Under the pieces are notes generated by a model. It ran no database searches. It was not told where the DNA came from and saw only the letters and a list, made by a program, of their open reading frames with translations. DNA of 44,905 bases from contig JAVCCJ010000085.1 of assembly GCA_030765585.1 (NCBI GenBank), positions 1-44,905 on the forward strand. Direction: 5' to 3'. Position 1 is the first letter of the stretch. Every line of letters starts with the position of its first letter. This document shows positions 15,905 to 25,517 of the stretch, piece after piece. Origin of the DNA: Candidatus Zapsychrus exili (GTDB lineage: Bacteria > Omnitrophota > Gorgyraeia > Zapsychrales > Zapsychraceae). The position numbers and the translations under genes are program-made.

Positions 15905-17410
15905 TTATTCCTTATCTACTTCTAGTCTTGAAAAAAGTGCTTCATGAGACTTTAATTTTGTACCACTTTTAAGTTCGCCCCATCTAGAACCAGTGCCAAC
16001 CGCGCCTAAAACATCTAAAACGCTTTTTGTCTTAGATGGCATGACAGGCGCTAAATTAACAGCCGAAATTCTTAAAGCTTCAGTAGCGACATAAAGGATT
16101 GTTCCTGCGCGATTCAAATCCTCTTTAGCAACTTTCCATGGAGCCTGCACTTCTAAATATTTATTTACCCTACGAACAAGCTGTAAAACCTCCTCTATTG
16201 CATCATTTACACGAAAAGCCTCTACCTGAGACTTTACTTTTGAACTTAAACTTTGCGCCGCTTCTTTAACTTCAATATCAGCTTCTGTTAACTTTTCGCA
16301 TTCAGGAACACAATTTTTAAAATATTTTCCGATAAGACCACTAACACGATTTAAAAGATTTCCAAAATCATTTGCCAAATCACTATTGTATCGCTTAATA
16401 AATGATTCCATTGTAAAGTTTGCATCTTGACCTAAAACCATCTCTCTCATTAAATAATATCTAACAGAGTCAACTCCATATTCATCTACCAAATCAAGTG
16501 GACTTATAACATTACCCAAAGACTTGCTCATTTTACTTTTCTTTATCAACCACCAACCGTGAGCAAAAATAGTTTTAGGCAAAGGCAACCTTAAGGAAAG
16601 CAACATAGTAGACCAATAAACACAATGTGTCGTTAAAATATCTTTTCCTATTAAATGTACAGCGTTTGGCCACCACTTGTTAAAACTTTTCTCATCTGAC
16701 AAATATCCAATACCTGTTATATAGTTAATAAGCGCATCAAACCAAACATACGTAACGTAATCAGAATCAAATGGAATTTCAATTCCCCAGTCCATCCTTG
16801 TTTTGGGACGAGAAATACACAAATCGCCCAAAGGTTGCCTTAAAAATCCCAATATTTCATTTTTACGACTTTCAGGCTGAATATAATCAGGATTTTCTTC
16901 AATATGCTTAATTAAATCATCCTGATATTTACTCATTCTAAAAAACCAATTACGCTCTTTTAATTTCTTAACATCCCTAAAATCTCCAGAATCTTTTTCT
17001 GTCTCTGTTATAAAACGCTCTTCTGATACCGAATACCATCCCTCATACTCATCCATATATATATTTCCATTGTCATAAACTTTTTCCAGAATGGAGGTCA
17101 CAACATCTATATGTCTTTGTTGTGTTGTGCGTATAAAATCGTCATTCTGTATTTCAAGTTTATTCCAAAGCTCTGTAAAACGAGGGGCAAGATCGTTGCA
17201 ATGATCAAGCGGTGTCATATCTCTTTGCTCAGCTGCTTGTTTTACTTTTTGTCCATGCTCGTCTAAACCAGTTAAGAAGAAAGATTCATCGCCTACTTCT
17301 TTATGATATCTAGTTAAAACATCAGCTAAAATAGTAGTATAAGCATGGCCTATATGCGGCTTATCATTTACATAATAAATTGGGGTTGTAACGTAAAATT
17401 TATTGCTCAT
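15905..17410 (-). CDS. metG: Methionyl-tRNA synthetase
   Basis: A class I synthetase charging tRNA-Met. The HIGH-type motif is PHIGHAYTTILADVL and the KMSKS loop is KMSKSLGNVI. The zinc knuckle region (about 120-160, GWYSVSEERFITE) has no cysteines, as in the zinc-free subtype. The chain ends after the anticodon-binding helical domain, without the C-terminal tRNA-binding (EMAP-like) domain of longer forms. ATG 17410 (MSNKFYV) is chosen over the track's TTG at 17422. It overlaps the ricT stop by 11 bases. The tmk-holB-ricT-metG order resembles that in Firmicutes. Confidence 0.94.
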   Translation of the reverse strand: MSNKFYVTTPIYYVNDKPHIGHAYTTILADVLTRYHKEVGDESFFLTGLDEHGQKVKQAAEQRDMTPLDHCNDLAPRFTELWNKLEIQNDDFIRTTQQRHIDVVTSILEKVYDNGNIYMDEYEGWYSVSEERFITETEKDSGDFRDVKKLKERNWFFRMSKYQDDLIKHIEENPDYIQPESRKNEILGFLRQPLGDLCISRPKTRMDWGIEIPFDSDYVTYVWFDALINYITGIGYLSDEKSFNKWWPNAVHLIGKDILTTHCVYWSTMLLSLRLPLPKTIFAHGWWLIKKSKMSKSLGNVISPLDLVDEYGVDSVRYYLMREMVLGQDANFTMESFIKRYNSDLANDFGNLLNRVSGLIGKYFKNCVPECEKLTEADIEVKEAAQSLSSKVKSQVEAFRVNDAIEEVLQLVRRVNKYLEVQAPWKVAKEDLNRAGTILYVATEALRISAVNLAPVMPSKTKSVLDVLGAVGTGSRWGELKSGTKLKSHEALFSRLEVDKE

Positions 17411-18200
17411 TTTTTTTACCAAATGTCATTTTTATTGTTCTGCCTTCTCCTAAATCTACAATAACATATTTCTTAAACACATTAACTTCCACAACCTTGC
17501 CTTTGCCTTCATCTGTGTTAATTTTTTCTCCTAGCTTAGGAAGAGATTTTGAAAGCTCTTTATAAACATTAAACTCATAAGACATACAACATTTAATACG
17601 ACCACAAGCACCTGAAATCCTTGAAGGATTTAAAGGTAGGCCTTGTTCTTTTGCCATCTTAACCGATAAAGGATGAAAATCCTTCATATAAGAAGAACAG
17701 CAAAGACCCTTTCCGCAAATTCCACACCCACCTATTATCTTTGCCTTATCTCTTACGCCTATCTGCCTTAATTCAATTCGAACACGAAACACCTTTGCCA
17801 AATCTTTTACCAAATTTCTAAAATCCACTCTACCTTCAGCAGTAAAAAAGAAAATAATCTTGCTACTATCAAAAGTATACTCAGCTTTTACTATTTGCAT
17901 CTGAAGCTTTCTATCTGTAATCTTCCTAATGCAAACACTAAAAGCATCTTTTGCTTTCGTTCTATTGTTCTCTATTTGTTTTAAATCGCCCTCTGTTGCT
18001 TTACGTAATATCTTGCCATTTATCTTTTGTTGCTTTTGCTCGTCTAATACAACATCAACATTAGAAACAACCTTGCCAAATTCAGAACCTCGAGAAACCT
18101 CTAAAATAACATAGTCTCCCCTAGAATATTCAATACCATTTAAATCATATAAAAAAACTGGCCTATACTCGCCTAGTTGTACCTCTATTATTTTTTCCAC
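17400..18200 (-). CDS. ricT: RicT/YaaT, PSP1-domain regulatory protein
   Basis: A PSP1 C-terminal domain protein. In Bacillus, RicT (YaaT) joins RicA and RicF in an Fe-S complex that affects RNase Y-dependent mRNA processing and development. The cysteine pattern is clear: GGCGICGKGLCCSSYM, then ISGACGRIKCCMSYE, the ligands used for Fe-S binding. RGDYVILEVSRGSEFGKV near the N-terminus begins the PSP1 fold. RicA and RicF are not in the window, so the function here may be only partly shared. It overlaps holB by 13 bases. Confidence 0.88.
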   Translation of the reverse strand: MEKIIEVQLGEYRPVFLYDLNGIEYSRGDYVILEVSRGSEFGKVVSNVDVVLDEQKQQKINGKILRKATEGDLKQIENNRTKAKDAFSVCIRKITDRKLQMQIVKAEYTFDSSKIIFFFTAEGRVDFRNLVKDLAKVFRVRIELRQIGVRDKAKIIGGCGICGKGLCCSSYMKDFHPLSVKMAKEQGLPLNPSRISGACGRIKCCMSYEFNVYKELSKSLPKLGEKINTDEGKGKVVEVNVFKKYVIVDLGEGRTIKMTFGKKNEQ

Positions 18201-19159
18201 AATCTCTCCTTTAATACCATCAATGGAATCTTAATATTAAGATTTTCCATGAACATTTTGTACATATTAACAACTTCTCTTTCTAATTCAAGAAGCTCCT
18301 CAAACGAAAAACATACCTCAAACTTTTTTAATTCCCTTAACCTATCTAAATTTATAAGACATTCATCCTCAACATCTAGCTTAAGTAACATAGAATCTCT
18401 TACCCAGCCCAATAAAATATCTAAAAATATTTTAGTTTTCTGTTTATTCTCTAAAATTTTCTTTAAAAATGCATCATCACCTTGCGAAAGAATAAAATTA
18501 TCAACAACAGAATTCTTAAAAATAAAAATTTTATCTTCTTTAAACTTTTGTACCTTGCCTAAACATCCTTCAGAAAAATATGCCAAAAAATGAGAATCTT
18601 CATTTGCCTTATAATTCTCAACAAGCCTATTTTTAAGTTTTGCCTTAGAGAACAATGGAAAATATACTGCATGACAACGAGATTTAATAGTATCTAAGTT
18701 CTTATCTAGAGCAGCTGTTGTTAAAAGCAATAAACTATTATTAGAAGGCTCCTCTAATGTCTTTAAAAGAGCATTTGCTGCCTCTATAGTTAGCCCTTCA
18801 ATGTTTCTAATAATAAAAACTTTAATAGTACTTTCAAAGGGTCTTAATTTAACCTGGCTTAAGACTCCGCGCACCTGATCTATTTTAATAGCCTCCCCGT
18901 AGTCATTATCAAGCAAATGTACATCTGCGTGATTACCTGAGTTTATCTTAAGACAAGCAGGACATTCATCGCAGAATATATTATTGTCGTCGGATAAATT
19001 TGCACAATTAACCAACTTTGCTATCGCAATTGCTGTCTGAGTTTTACCGGATCCAACTGAGCCAGAAAATAGGTAGGCATGCGCCAATCTTTCTTTCTTA
19101 AATAAAGTACTAAATCTTTTTACAATATCTCTATTTACTTTGACATTTTTCTGTAACAT
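18188..19159 (-). CDS. holB: DNA polymerase III delta' subunit
   Basis: The delta' AAA+ subunit of the clamp loader, which opens the sliding clamp for replication. The Walker A-like loop is GSVGSGKTQTA. A four-cysteine zinc module follows (CANLSDDNNIFCDECPAC). The region EGLTIEAANALLKTLEEPS is diagnostic for delta'/gamma family proteins, and TIKSRCHAVYF supplies the SRC motif. At 323 residues it fits HolB and lacks the extra domains of DnaX. It lies between tmk and ricT, three bases from tmk, in Firmicutes-like order. Confidence 0.92.
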   Translation of the reverse strand: MLQKNVKVNRDIVKRFSTLFKKERLAHAYLFSGSVGSGKTQTAIAIAKLVNCANLSDDNNIFCDECPACLKINSGNHADVHLLDNDYGEAIKIDQVRGVLSQVKLRPFESTIKVFIIRNIEGLTIEAANALLKTLEEPSNNSLLLLTTAALDKNLDTIKSRCHAVYFPLFSKAKLKNRLVENYKANEDSHFLAYFSEGCLGKVQKFKEDKIFIFKNSVVDNFILSQGDDAFLKKILENKQKTKIFLDILLGWVRDSMLLKLDVEDECLINLDRLRELKKFEVCFSFEELLELEREVVNMYKMFMENLNIKIPLMVLKERLWKK

Positions 19160-19162
19160 GAA

Positions 19163-19792
19163 TTACAAACCTAACAATTTCTCTATATATTTAACAATAA
19201 TTGTATGAATATCACCTTTAGCTTTATCCGAACAAATCACCTTAACCCGTTTAGATTCTTTATGCGCTATATCTAAAAATCCATTTCTTACTTTGTTATG
19301 ATAAGAAATTTCTCTTTTTTCTATTCTGTCTTTTTCCCCATTTATTCTTGCCAATCCCTTTTTAGCTTCTATATCAAAAACAAAAGTTAAGTCAGGCGTC
19401 ACTTCCTTTGTTGCAAATACACCTATTTTCTTAATCATAGAAATATCAACGCCATTACCATACCCTTGATAAGCTAAAGTAGAATCTAAGAAACGATCGC
19501 ATAAAACAATCTTTCCTTCTTTTAGTGCAGGCAATATCTTTTCATAAACAAGCTGAGCTCTTGCCGCCATATAAAGAAGAGTTTCACACTCATCAGACAT
19601 TTCTTTATTGTTTACATCTAAAAGTATCTTTCTTATTTTCTCGCTAATCTTAGCCCCACCTGGCTCGCGCAAAAATACAATACTTTTTTTATGGCTCTTT
19701 AAATATTTTTGTAATAACTTTATTTGCGTACTTTTCCCAGATCCCTCTGAACCTTCAAACGTAATAAATTTACCCTTTATAGCCTTCGCCAC
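19163..19792 (-). CDS. tmk: Thymidylate kinase
   Basis: Phosphorylates dTMP to dTDP for DNA synthesis. It starts with the P-loop FEGSEGSGKSTQIKLLQKYL, then has the DR(Y/F) motif DRFLDSTLAYQGYG and the dTMP-binding FLREPGG. The 209 residues are normal. It overlaps the cysS stop by 16 bases, so it is embedded in the same transcript. Nothing unusual is seen. Confidence 0.94.
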   Translation of the reverse strand: MAKAIKGKFITFEGSEGSGKSTQIKLLQKYLKSHKKSIVFLREPGGAKISEKIRKILLDVNNKEMSDECETLLYMAARAQLVYEKILPALKEGKIVLCDRFLDSTLAYQGYGNGVDISMIKKIGVFATKEVTPDLTFVFDIEAKKGLARINGEKDRIEKREISYHNKVRNGFLDIAHKESKRVKVICSDKAKGDIHTIIVKYIEKLLGL

Positions 19793-21159
19793 GTCTGTCC
19801 TCCTTTGCCATCTTCAACTATAATTCCTTGCTTCTTTAATTCATCTCGAATCTCATCAGAACGTTTGAAATCTTTATTCTTACGGGCCTCTATTCTGTCA
19901 TTAAGCAATTCCTCTAATTCCTTAGACACAACTTCTTCGTCTGACCTTTTAAAAGACTTAAGCCCAAAAACATCCAATATTGTTTCTATCAACTTTTTTA
20001 AACAGCATAAAGATTCTTCAGATTCTTTTTCTAATTCTTTATTACACTGGTGTATAACATCAAACAAAACAGACATTGCTTTTGGAGTATTAAAATCATC
20101 ATCCATGCTTTCTTCAAACTCCTCTAACCTTTGCTTTGCATATTCGCTAGTATCGCAAGAAGAGTATTTAACTGCCTTTAATTTATCGAGTAATATTGAT
20201 ATCTTTTCATAAACCTTTTTCATCTCTATCATTTTATCATCACTAAAATCAACGCTACTAGCATAATGCGACGATAAAAAAAGTAATTTTAAATAATCTG
20301 CCTTATATTTTATTAAGGCATCCTCTACTGTAATAAAATTACCTAAAGACTTTGCCATCTTCTGACCATCTATAGTCAGAAGTCCATGATGTATCCAATA
20401 ATTTGCAAAAGGTTTGCCAGTTAAAGCTTCAGATTGTGCTATTTCATTCTCATGATGCGGAAATATTAAGTCCCTACCACCAGCATGAATATCTAAAGTC
20501 TCACAACCAAGATATTTCATACTCATAACAGAACATTCAATGTGCCAACCTGGACGACCATCACCCCAAGGACTCTTCCAGGAAGGTTCGTCTTCTTTTG
20601 CCGCCTTCCAAAGAACAAAATCTAATGGATCTTTTTTCTTTAAATCTTTGTCAATTCTTACAGCTTCTTGCATTTTCTCAATACTTTGACCAGAAAGCTT
20701 ACCATAATCTTTAAATTGCCTTACGCTAAAATAAACATCACCATCTGACTCATATGCATATCCTTTTTCAATAAGTCCTTCTACATATTTAATCATTCCG
20801 TCTATATTTTCAGTTGCCCTTGGCTCTATATCAGCAAAATCTATGCCTAAGTTTTCAACATCTTTTCTATAAAGGCTTATATTTTCCTCTACGACCTCCT
20901 CAAATGTCTTATTTGACTCTTTTGCTTTATTTATAATCTTGTCATCAACATCTGTAATATTACGAATAAAATTAACCTTATATCCCCTATATTTAAGATA
21001 TTTCCGAATAACATCAAAGATATACAAGCTCCTAGCGTGACCTATATGGCATTTATCGTATACGGTTACTCCGCAAGAATACATATTTATAGTCTTATCA
21101 ACTATTGGCTTAAGCTCTTCTTTTGTCTTCGTTAACGAATTATTTATTTTAATTGTCAT
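19777..21159 (-). CDS. cysS: Cysteinyl-tRNA synthetase
   Basis: A class I synthetase charging tRNA-Cys. Zinc ligands are visible as the Cys in [10 protein letters not shown], the Cys in [15 protein letters not shown] and the [11 protein letters not shown] segment. The HIGH motif is [10 protein letters not shown] and the KMSKS counterpart [10 protein letters not shown]. Length 460 is typical. cysS follows cysE with a four-base overlap, as in the Bacillus cysE-cysS pair, joining cysteine synthesis and use. Confidence 0.95.
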   Translation of the reverse strand: MTIKINNSLTKTKEELKPIVDKTINMYSCGVTVYDKCHIGHARSLYIFDVIRKYLKYRGYKVNFIRNITDVDDKIINKAKESNKTFEEVVEENISLYRKDVENLGIDFADIEPRATENIDGMIKYVEGLIEKGYAYESDGDVYFSVRQFKDYGKLSGQSIEKMQEAVRIDKDLKKKDPLDFVLWKAAKEDEPSWKSPWGDGRPGWHIECSVMSMKYLGCETLDIHAGGRDLIFPHHENEIAQSEALTGKPFANYWIHHGLLTIDGQKMAKSLGNFITVEDALIKYKADYLKLLFLSSHYASSVDFSDDKMIEMKKVYEKISILLDKLKAVKYSSCDTSEYAKQRLEEFEESMDDDFNTPKAMSVLFDVIHQCNKELEKESEESLCCLKKLIETILDVFGLKSFKRSDEEVVSKELEELLNDRIEARKNKDFKRSDEIRDELKKQGIIVEDGKGGQTWRRL

Positions 21160-21839
21160 TTTTGTTTTTCTTCCAGCTCCTTAAGTCTTTCTGTTATATC
21201 TTTTAAATCTTGCATTACAGGATCTAAAACATGAACATGATCCATATTAGAATCTATCTTTTTTCCGTCTTGTTTAGTCACATGCCCTGGAACACCAACA
21301 ACTGTTGTGTTGTCTGGCGCATCTTTTATTACAACAGCATTAGCTCCAATATAAGAATTAGAACCTATTTTTATGTTCCCTAAAATTTTAGCACCTGCAC
21401 CAACGACTATACTATCCCCTAAGGTTGGATGTCTTTTTCCTGTTTCTTTTCCTGTTCCACCTAATGTCACGCCTTGAAAAAGCGTTACATTGTTTCCAAT
21501 AATCGTTGTCTCTCCTATTACAACGCCCATGCCATGATCAATAAAAAGCCCTGATCCTATCGTAGCTCCTGGATGAATTTCAATGCCAGTAAAAAAACGT
21601 GTAATCTGAGACAAAATTCTTGCAAGAAATGTCAATTTCATATTCCAAAGCTTATTTGAAATACGATACATAATGAGCGCATGCAAGCCCGAATAAAGAA
21701 TTATTATTTGCAAATACCCTTTTGCTGCAGGATCCTTTTCTTGAGTTTCCTTAATTTCATTTGAAAAGAAAATAGCAACAATTAAAATCAAAGTAACAAT
21801 AATAGATAACATTACCATCAACATACTTAAAACTCCCAT
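21156..21839 (-). CDS. cysE: Serine O-acetyltransferase with N-terminal membrane anchor
   Basis: Acetylates serine with acetyl-CoA, the first step of cysteine synthesis. The left-handed beta-helix repeats and FFTGIEIHPGATIGSGLFIDHGMG, GETTIIGNNVTLFQGVTLGGTGK are typical of the short (Bacillus-type) CysE. The normal N-terminal helix begins near EKDPAAKGYLQII. Here it is preceded by a strongly hydrophobic segment (about residues 5-27, LMVMLSIIVTLILIVAIFF) that should insert in the membrane. The C-terminus ends in a charged coiled helix. It overlaps cysS by four bases. Confidence 0.9.
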   Translation of the reverse strand: MGVLSMLMVMLSIIVTLILIVAIFFSNEIKETQEKDPAAKGYLQIIILYSGLHALIMYRISNKLWNMKLTFLARILSQITRFFTGIEIHPGATIGSGLFIDHGMGVVIGETTIIGNNVTLFQGVTLGGTGKETGKRHPTLGDSIVVGAGAKILGNIKIGSNSYIGANAVVIKDAPDNTTVVGVPGHVTKQDGKKIDSNMDHVHVLDPVMQDLKDITERLKELEEKQK

Positions 21840-21843
21840 AATA

Positions 21844-22329
21844 TCACCCCTCCTGCTTTGTTAATAAAACAGTTGCAAAAGCTGCAATTGCTTTTTTTTG
21901 TCCTATAGGTCCAAGACCTTCAAATGTAGTTGCTTTTATACCAACACAACTTTCAGCAATCCCGAGCTCAAATGCTATTTTTTCTTTTATTTGACCTTTA
22001 TATTGTGACAAATTCGGCTCCTCTGCCTGAACAACAGAATCAATATTTCCAATCAAATATCCATTTTCTTTCATAAAATTGTTTACGTAGCCCAAAAGTT
22101 TTATGCTTGATATATCTTTGTATTTCTCGTCAGTATCTGGAAAATGCTCACCAATATCGCCCTTACCTAATGCGCCTAAGATAGCATCACATATGGCATG
22201 CAAAAGAACATCAGCATCAGAATGGCCTTTAAGTCCTTTGTAATAAGGAATCTCAACGCCGCCTAAGAAAAGTTTTCTCTCATCTATAAGCTCATGTATA
22301 TCATATCCAATACCAGTTCTAAATTTCAT
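21844..22329 (-). CDS. ispF: 2-C-methyl-D-erythritol 2,4-cyclodiphosphate synthase
   Basis: The MEP-pathway enzyme that cyclises CDP-ME 2-phosphate to MEcPP, on the way to isoprenoids. The zinc ligands are in GIGYDIHEL (Asp/His) and the LLHAICDAILGALGKGDIGEHFPD segment. GLKGHSDADVLLHA and the C-terminal FEGLGPIGQKKAIAAFA are family hallmarks. Length 161 is standard. It is separated from ispD by about 140 bases that hold a palindromic element, although the two usually overlap or are fused. Confidence 0.95.
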   Translation of the reverse strand: MKFRTGIGYDIHELIDERKLFLGGVEIPYYKGLKGHSDADVLLHAICDAILGALGKGDIGEHFPDTDEKYKDISSIKLLGYVNNFMKENGYLIGNIDSVVQAEEPNLSQYKGQIKEKIAFELGIAESCVGIKATTFEGLGPIGQKKAIAAFATVLLTKQEG

Positions 22330-22374
22330 ATCAAAACCTCTTAATCTTTCCCATTTGTCATCCCAACCCCGCTT

Positions 22375-22442
22375 GTCATTCCCGCAAAAGCGGGAATCCA
22401 GAGGTTAATCAATACGTGGATCCCTGCTTTCGCAGGGATGAC
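22375..22442. repeat. Paired-hairpin dispersed repeat (GTCATTCCCGC...CGCAGGGATGAC)
   Basis: Two hairpins, CCCGCAAAAGCGGG and CCCTGCTTTCGCAGGG, face each other within GTCATT...GGATGAC ends, making one imperfect palindrome of about 68 bp. Extra partial copies of GTCAT/ATGAC flank it, between about 22357 and 22470. Such GTCATTCCCGCG..-type sequences are widespread dispersed repeats in many bacteria. It lies between ispD and ispF, so it would be transcribed. Confidence 0.75.
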
Positions 22443-22468
22443 AACAAGAGAAACAGGAATGACAGTGA

Positions 22469-23137
22469 CTATAAAAAAGATTCAGCTATTTCTATATCTT
22501 CTTTAGTCGTTATTTTAATGTTCTTATAACTACCCTCTACAACTTTGACTTTAACGCCTATTTGTTCAACTAAAAAAGCATCATCTGTTGGAGCAGCATC
22601 GTTTAAATTATCATGTGCTTTTAAAATTATATCTTTCTTAAAAGCCTGTGGCGTCTGGACCTCCCAAAGCTCATTTCTCTTGAGTGTTGCATAAACAAAC
22701 AAATCTTCATCAACTCTTTTTATAGTCGGCTTGACACGAACAGCCGCTATGGCTGCACCATGTATTTTGGAGGCATCAATTACTTGGTTTATCAATTCTT
22801 GATCAATGAAAGGCCTAACTCCATCATGAACCAAAACAATATCTACATCTTGATCTAGTGTTTTAAGTCCATTCTTAACAGATTCAGAACGTGTCAAACC
22901 GCCTTCGACAATTTCTATTGTCTTTGAAAATGAACTCTTATCAACAATGCTTTTAAATTCATCAATATTTTCTTTACTTACAACAAGCACAATATTATTT
23001 ATAAGCGAATTCTTTTCAAGCGCTTCTAAAGTATAAATAAAAATTGGCTTGTCTTTAATTTTAATAAACGGCTTCAGGAGATCTGCTTGCATCCTTGTTC
23101 CTGATCCTGCCGTCGGTATAATAGCTACAACTTTCAC
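22469..23137 (-). CDS. ispD: 2-C-methyl-D-erythritol 4-phosphate cytidylyltransferase
   Basis: Transfers CMP to methylerythritol phosphate in the MEP pathway. The nucleotide-binding loop PTAGSGTRMQADLLKPFI, VLVHDGVRPFID, and the C-terminal KITTKEDIEIAESFL are characteristic. The catalytic lysine and arginines of the first loop are in place. At 222 residues it is a single-domain IspD. It is followed, after a repeat-filled gap, by ispF, and preceded nine bases away by a YacL-like gene, as in Bacillus. Confidence 0.94.
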   Translation of the reverse strand: MKVVAIIPTAGSGTRMQADLLKPFIKIKDKPIFIYTLEALEKNSLINNIVLVVSKENIDEFKSIVDKSSFSKTIEIVEGGLTRSESVKNGLKTLDQDVDIVLVHDGVRPFIDQELINQVIDASKIHGAAIAAVRVKPTIKRVDEDLFVYATLKRNELWEVQTPQAFKKDIILKAHDNLNDAAPTDDAFLVEQIGVKVKVVEGSYKNIKITTKEDIEIAESFL

Positions 23138-23146
23138 GATCTACCT

Positions 23147-24127
23147 CTATATTAATTCTGCAAAAATCATTTTACCTGTCTGTGTTTGAAGCACAGATGT
23201 TATTCTAACCCTTGCAGACTTTCCAATTAATGCACTAGCGTCACTAACAACAATCATGGTTCCATCATCCATATAAGCTATTGCCTGATGAGGCTCTCTG
23301 CCTTCTCTTATCAATTGAACATCCATCTCTTCACCTATAAAAACAGCAGGTCTTACAGCATTTGTAAGTTCGTTAATATTTAATATTTCTATCTTTTGCA
23401 AAGAAGCAACTTGTCCTAAATTATAATCTGTTGTACATATACTAGCTCCCATTATTTTAGCCAAAGTGATTAATTTAGTATCAACTGCCTGATCTTCATG
23501 TAAAGAACTATCCTCATGAATTCTTATACTTATTTTTGGATCCTCTTGCATTTTTTTAAGGAGTTCAAGACCTCTTCTGCCCTTTTGTCGCTTTATCTCA
23601 TCTTTAGAATCAGCAAGTTGCTGTAATTCTAATAAAACAAATTGAGGCACTATGATTTGTCCTGCTAAAAAGTTTGTTTTATAAATTTTTATAATTCTGC
23701 CATCAATAATAGCGCTTGTATCTAAAAGGATTGCATCTTCTTTCATATATTGTCGCCTAAATCTTACATAAGGAATAATTAAATTAAACTCATCTTTACC
23801 GCGAAGTGCCATTACAGCCCCTAAGTATGAGAAGATTAAAGTAATAACAATCCTAGATGTCGAAAGAATAAAATCTCCAAGAGGCAATAGTGCTAAAATA
23901 TCAGACAGCAATTTTGCCATAAAAATACCTAATAAGAATCCAAAAACCATAGCAGAAAGACCTCGTACAGATATTTTATGCAATCTTTGTTCTATAAAAA
24001 TTAAAAACAATCCACTCAAAAAACCAAGCTCGGCGCCAATTACTGGTTTTTGTAATAAAAACCCAATATAATAACCTACAAGACCACTAAGTGCTAAGAA
24101 GAAAGAACGTATAAACGACAATGTCAT
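23147..24127 (-). CDS. YacL-like membrane PIN/TRAM domain protein
   Basis: A 326-residue protein with four predicted N-terminal helices (within about residues 5-110). A PIN nuclease domain follows, with acidic residues in LLDTSAIIDGRII, VLLELQQLAD, DTKLITLAK and TTDYNLGQVA. A C-terminal TRAM domain (about 270-326) is an RNA-binding fold. The same architecture is seen in Bacillus YacL, encoded between disA and ispD. Here it sits between radA and ispD, so disA is missing. RNase activity is likely from the family but is not established. Confidence 0.88.
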   Translation of the reverse strand: MTLSFIRSFFLALSGLVGYYIGFLLQKPVIGAELGFLSGLFLIFIEQRLHKISVRGLSAMVFGFLLGIFMAKLLSDILALLPLGDFILSTSRIVITLIFSYLGAVMALRGKDEFNLIIPYVRFRRQYMKEDAILLDTSAIIDGRIIKIYKTNFLAGQIIVPQFVLLELQQLADSKDEIKRQKGRRGLELLKKMQEDPKISIRIHEDSSLHEDQAVDTKLITLAKIMGASICTTDYNLGQVASLQKIEILNINELTNAVRPAVFIGEEMDVQLIREGREPHQAIAYMDDGTMIVVSDASALIGKSARVRITSVLQTQTGKMIFAELI

Positions 24128-24142
24128 AATTACCTCCGATAT

Positions 24143-25504
24143 CTATAAATGTTTTAATGCTTCTTTAACTGTTCCAACTGCTATTATTTCAATACCTTTT
24201 GTATCTATTTCTTTTTTAGATTTTAAGTTATTCTTAGGAATGATACATTTTTTAAAACCTAACTTCTGAGCTTCTGCTATACGCAAAGAAACCTGACTTA
24301 CACTGCGCACTTCCGAGGACAATCCAACTTCTCCAAAAACAGCAACTTCAGAATTCATTGGTTTGTCCAATAACGACGATGCAATTGAAACAGCTACTGC
24401 CAAATCAGCAGCTGGATCAATAATTTTAACTCCACCAACAACATTTAAAAAAACATCCTTATCCTGCAAATTAAGGTCTAATCTTTTTTCTAATACTGCA
24501 ATTAAAAGAGCTAGTCTGTTTGAATCGAATCCCTGAGCACGCTGCCTAACCATGCCAAAATTCGACCGAGTTACCAAACTTTGTATCTCAACTAAAAAAG
24601 GTCTAGTGCCTTCTATGATTGGAATGACAACAGAACCTGATGTGTTCTCTGGTCTTTCAGACAAAAATATTTCAGATGGATTCGAAACTTCAATCAACCC
24701 AGATGATGACATTTCAAAAACACCAATCTCATTCGTTGAACCAAAACGATTCTTTGTCGTCCTTAACACTCTATACGTGGAATAGCGCTCTCCTTCAAAA
24801 TAAAGCACAGTATCAACTATATGTTCTAAAACTCTTGGACCAGCTATCATACCTTCTTTAGTAACATGGCCAATAATAAACAAGGACATACCTTTTGATT
24901 TTGCCAGCTGGGTTAAAATCGAAGCACATTCTCTAACTTGGCTTACGCTTCCAGCTGATGAACTTAATTCAGGTTGATAAACAACTTGAATAGAATCAAT
25001 AATCACAACATCAGGCTTCATTTTATTTATGTATTCTAAAACAACATTAAGATCAACCTGATTTACCAGATAAAAAGACTTAGCCTGTTTCGCATTTAGT
25101 CTTTCGCCTCTCATCTTAGTTTGCTGAACAGATTCTTCGCCACTTACATATAATACTTTAAATTCTTTCTGACTTAGCGCATATGCTATCTGAAGAGATA
25201 GCGTTGATTTTCCAATCCCTGGATCTCCGCCAATCAATGTTACAGATCCTGGCACAACACCTCCGCCCATAACACTATCAAATTCTTTTATTCCAGTCGT
25301 ATATCTAGATTGTTCATCAAGCGATATATCTCCAAGAAGAACAGGTTCGTCCGTAAATACACTATCACTTCTTTTGTTTATTGCAAAACTAGTCGCCTCT
25401 TCAACAAATGAATTCCAGCTATTACAGCTTGTACATTTCCCAATCCATCTTGGAGACTGCGATCCACAATTCTGACAAACAAAAATAGTCTTAGTCTTTA
25501 CCAT
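24143..25504 (-). CDS. radA: DNA repair protein RadA
   Basis: A RecA-like helicase that promotes branch migration in recombination. The N-terminal C4 zinc finger is CQNCGSQSPRWIGKCTSC. Walker A is GGDPGIGKSTL and the RadA-specific motif is KNRFGSTNEIGVFEM. A Lon-protease-like C-terminal domain follows (DVFLNVVGGVKIIDPAADLA). It is full length at 453 residues. It lies upstream of the YacL-like gene as in the Bacillus ctsR-radA operon, but immediately downstream of Mla genes rather than clpC. Confidence 0.95.
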   Translation of the reverse strand: MVKTKTIFVCQNCGSQSPRWIGKCTSCNSWNSFVEEATSFAINKRSDSVFTDEPVLLGDISLDEQSRYTTGIKEFDSVMGGGVVPGSVTLIGGDPGIGKSTLSLQIAYALSQKEFKVLYVSGEESVQQTKMRGERLNAKQAKSFYLVNQVDLNVVLEYINKMKPDVVIIDSIQVVYQPELSSSAGSVSQVRECASILTQLAKSKGMSLFIIGHVTKEGMIAGPRVLEHIVDTVLYFEGERYSTYRVLRTTKNRFGSTNEIGVFEMSSSGLIEVSNPSEIFLSERPENTSGSVVIPIIEGTRPFLVEIQSLVTRSNFGMVRQRAQGFDSNRLALLIAVLEKRLDLNLQDKDVFLNVVGGVKIIDPAADLAVAVSIASSLLDKPMNSEVAVFGEVGLSSEVRSVSQVSLRIAEAQKLGFKKCIIPKNNLKSKKEIDTKGIEIIAVGTVKEALKHL

Positions 25505-25517
25505 TTATCCTTTATCC

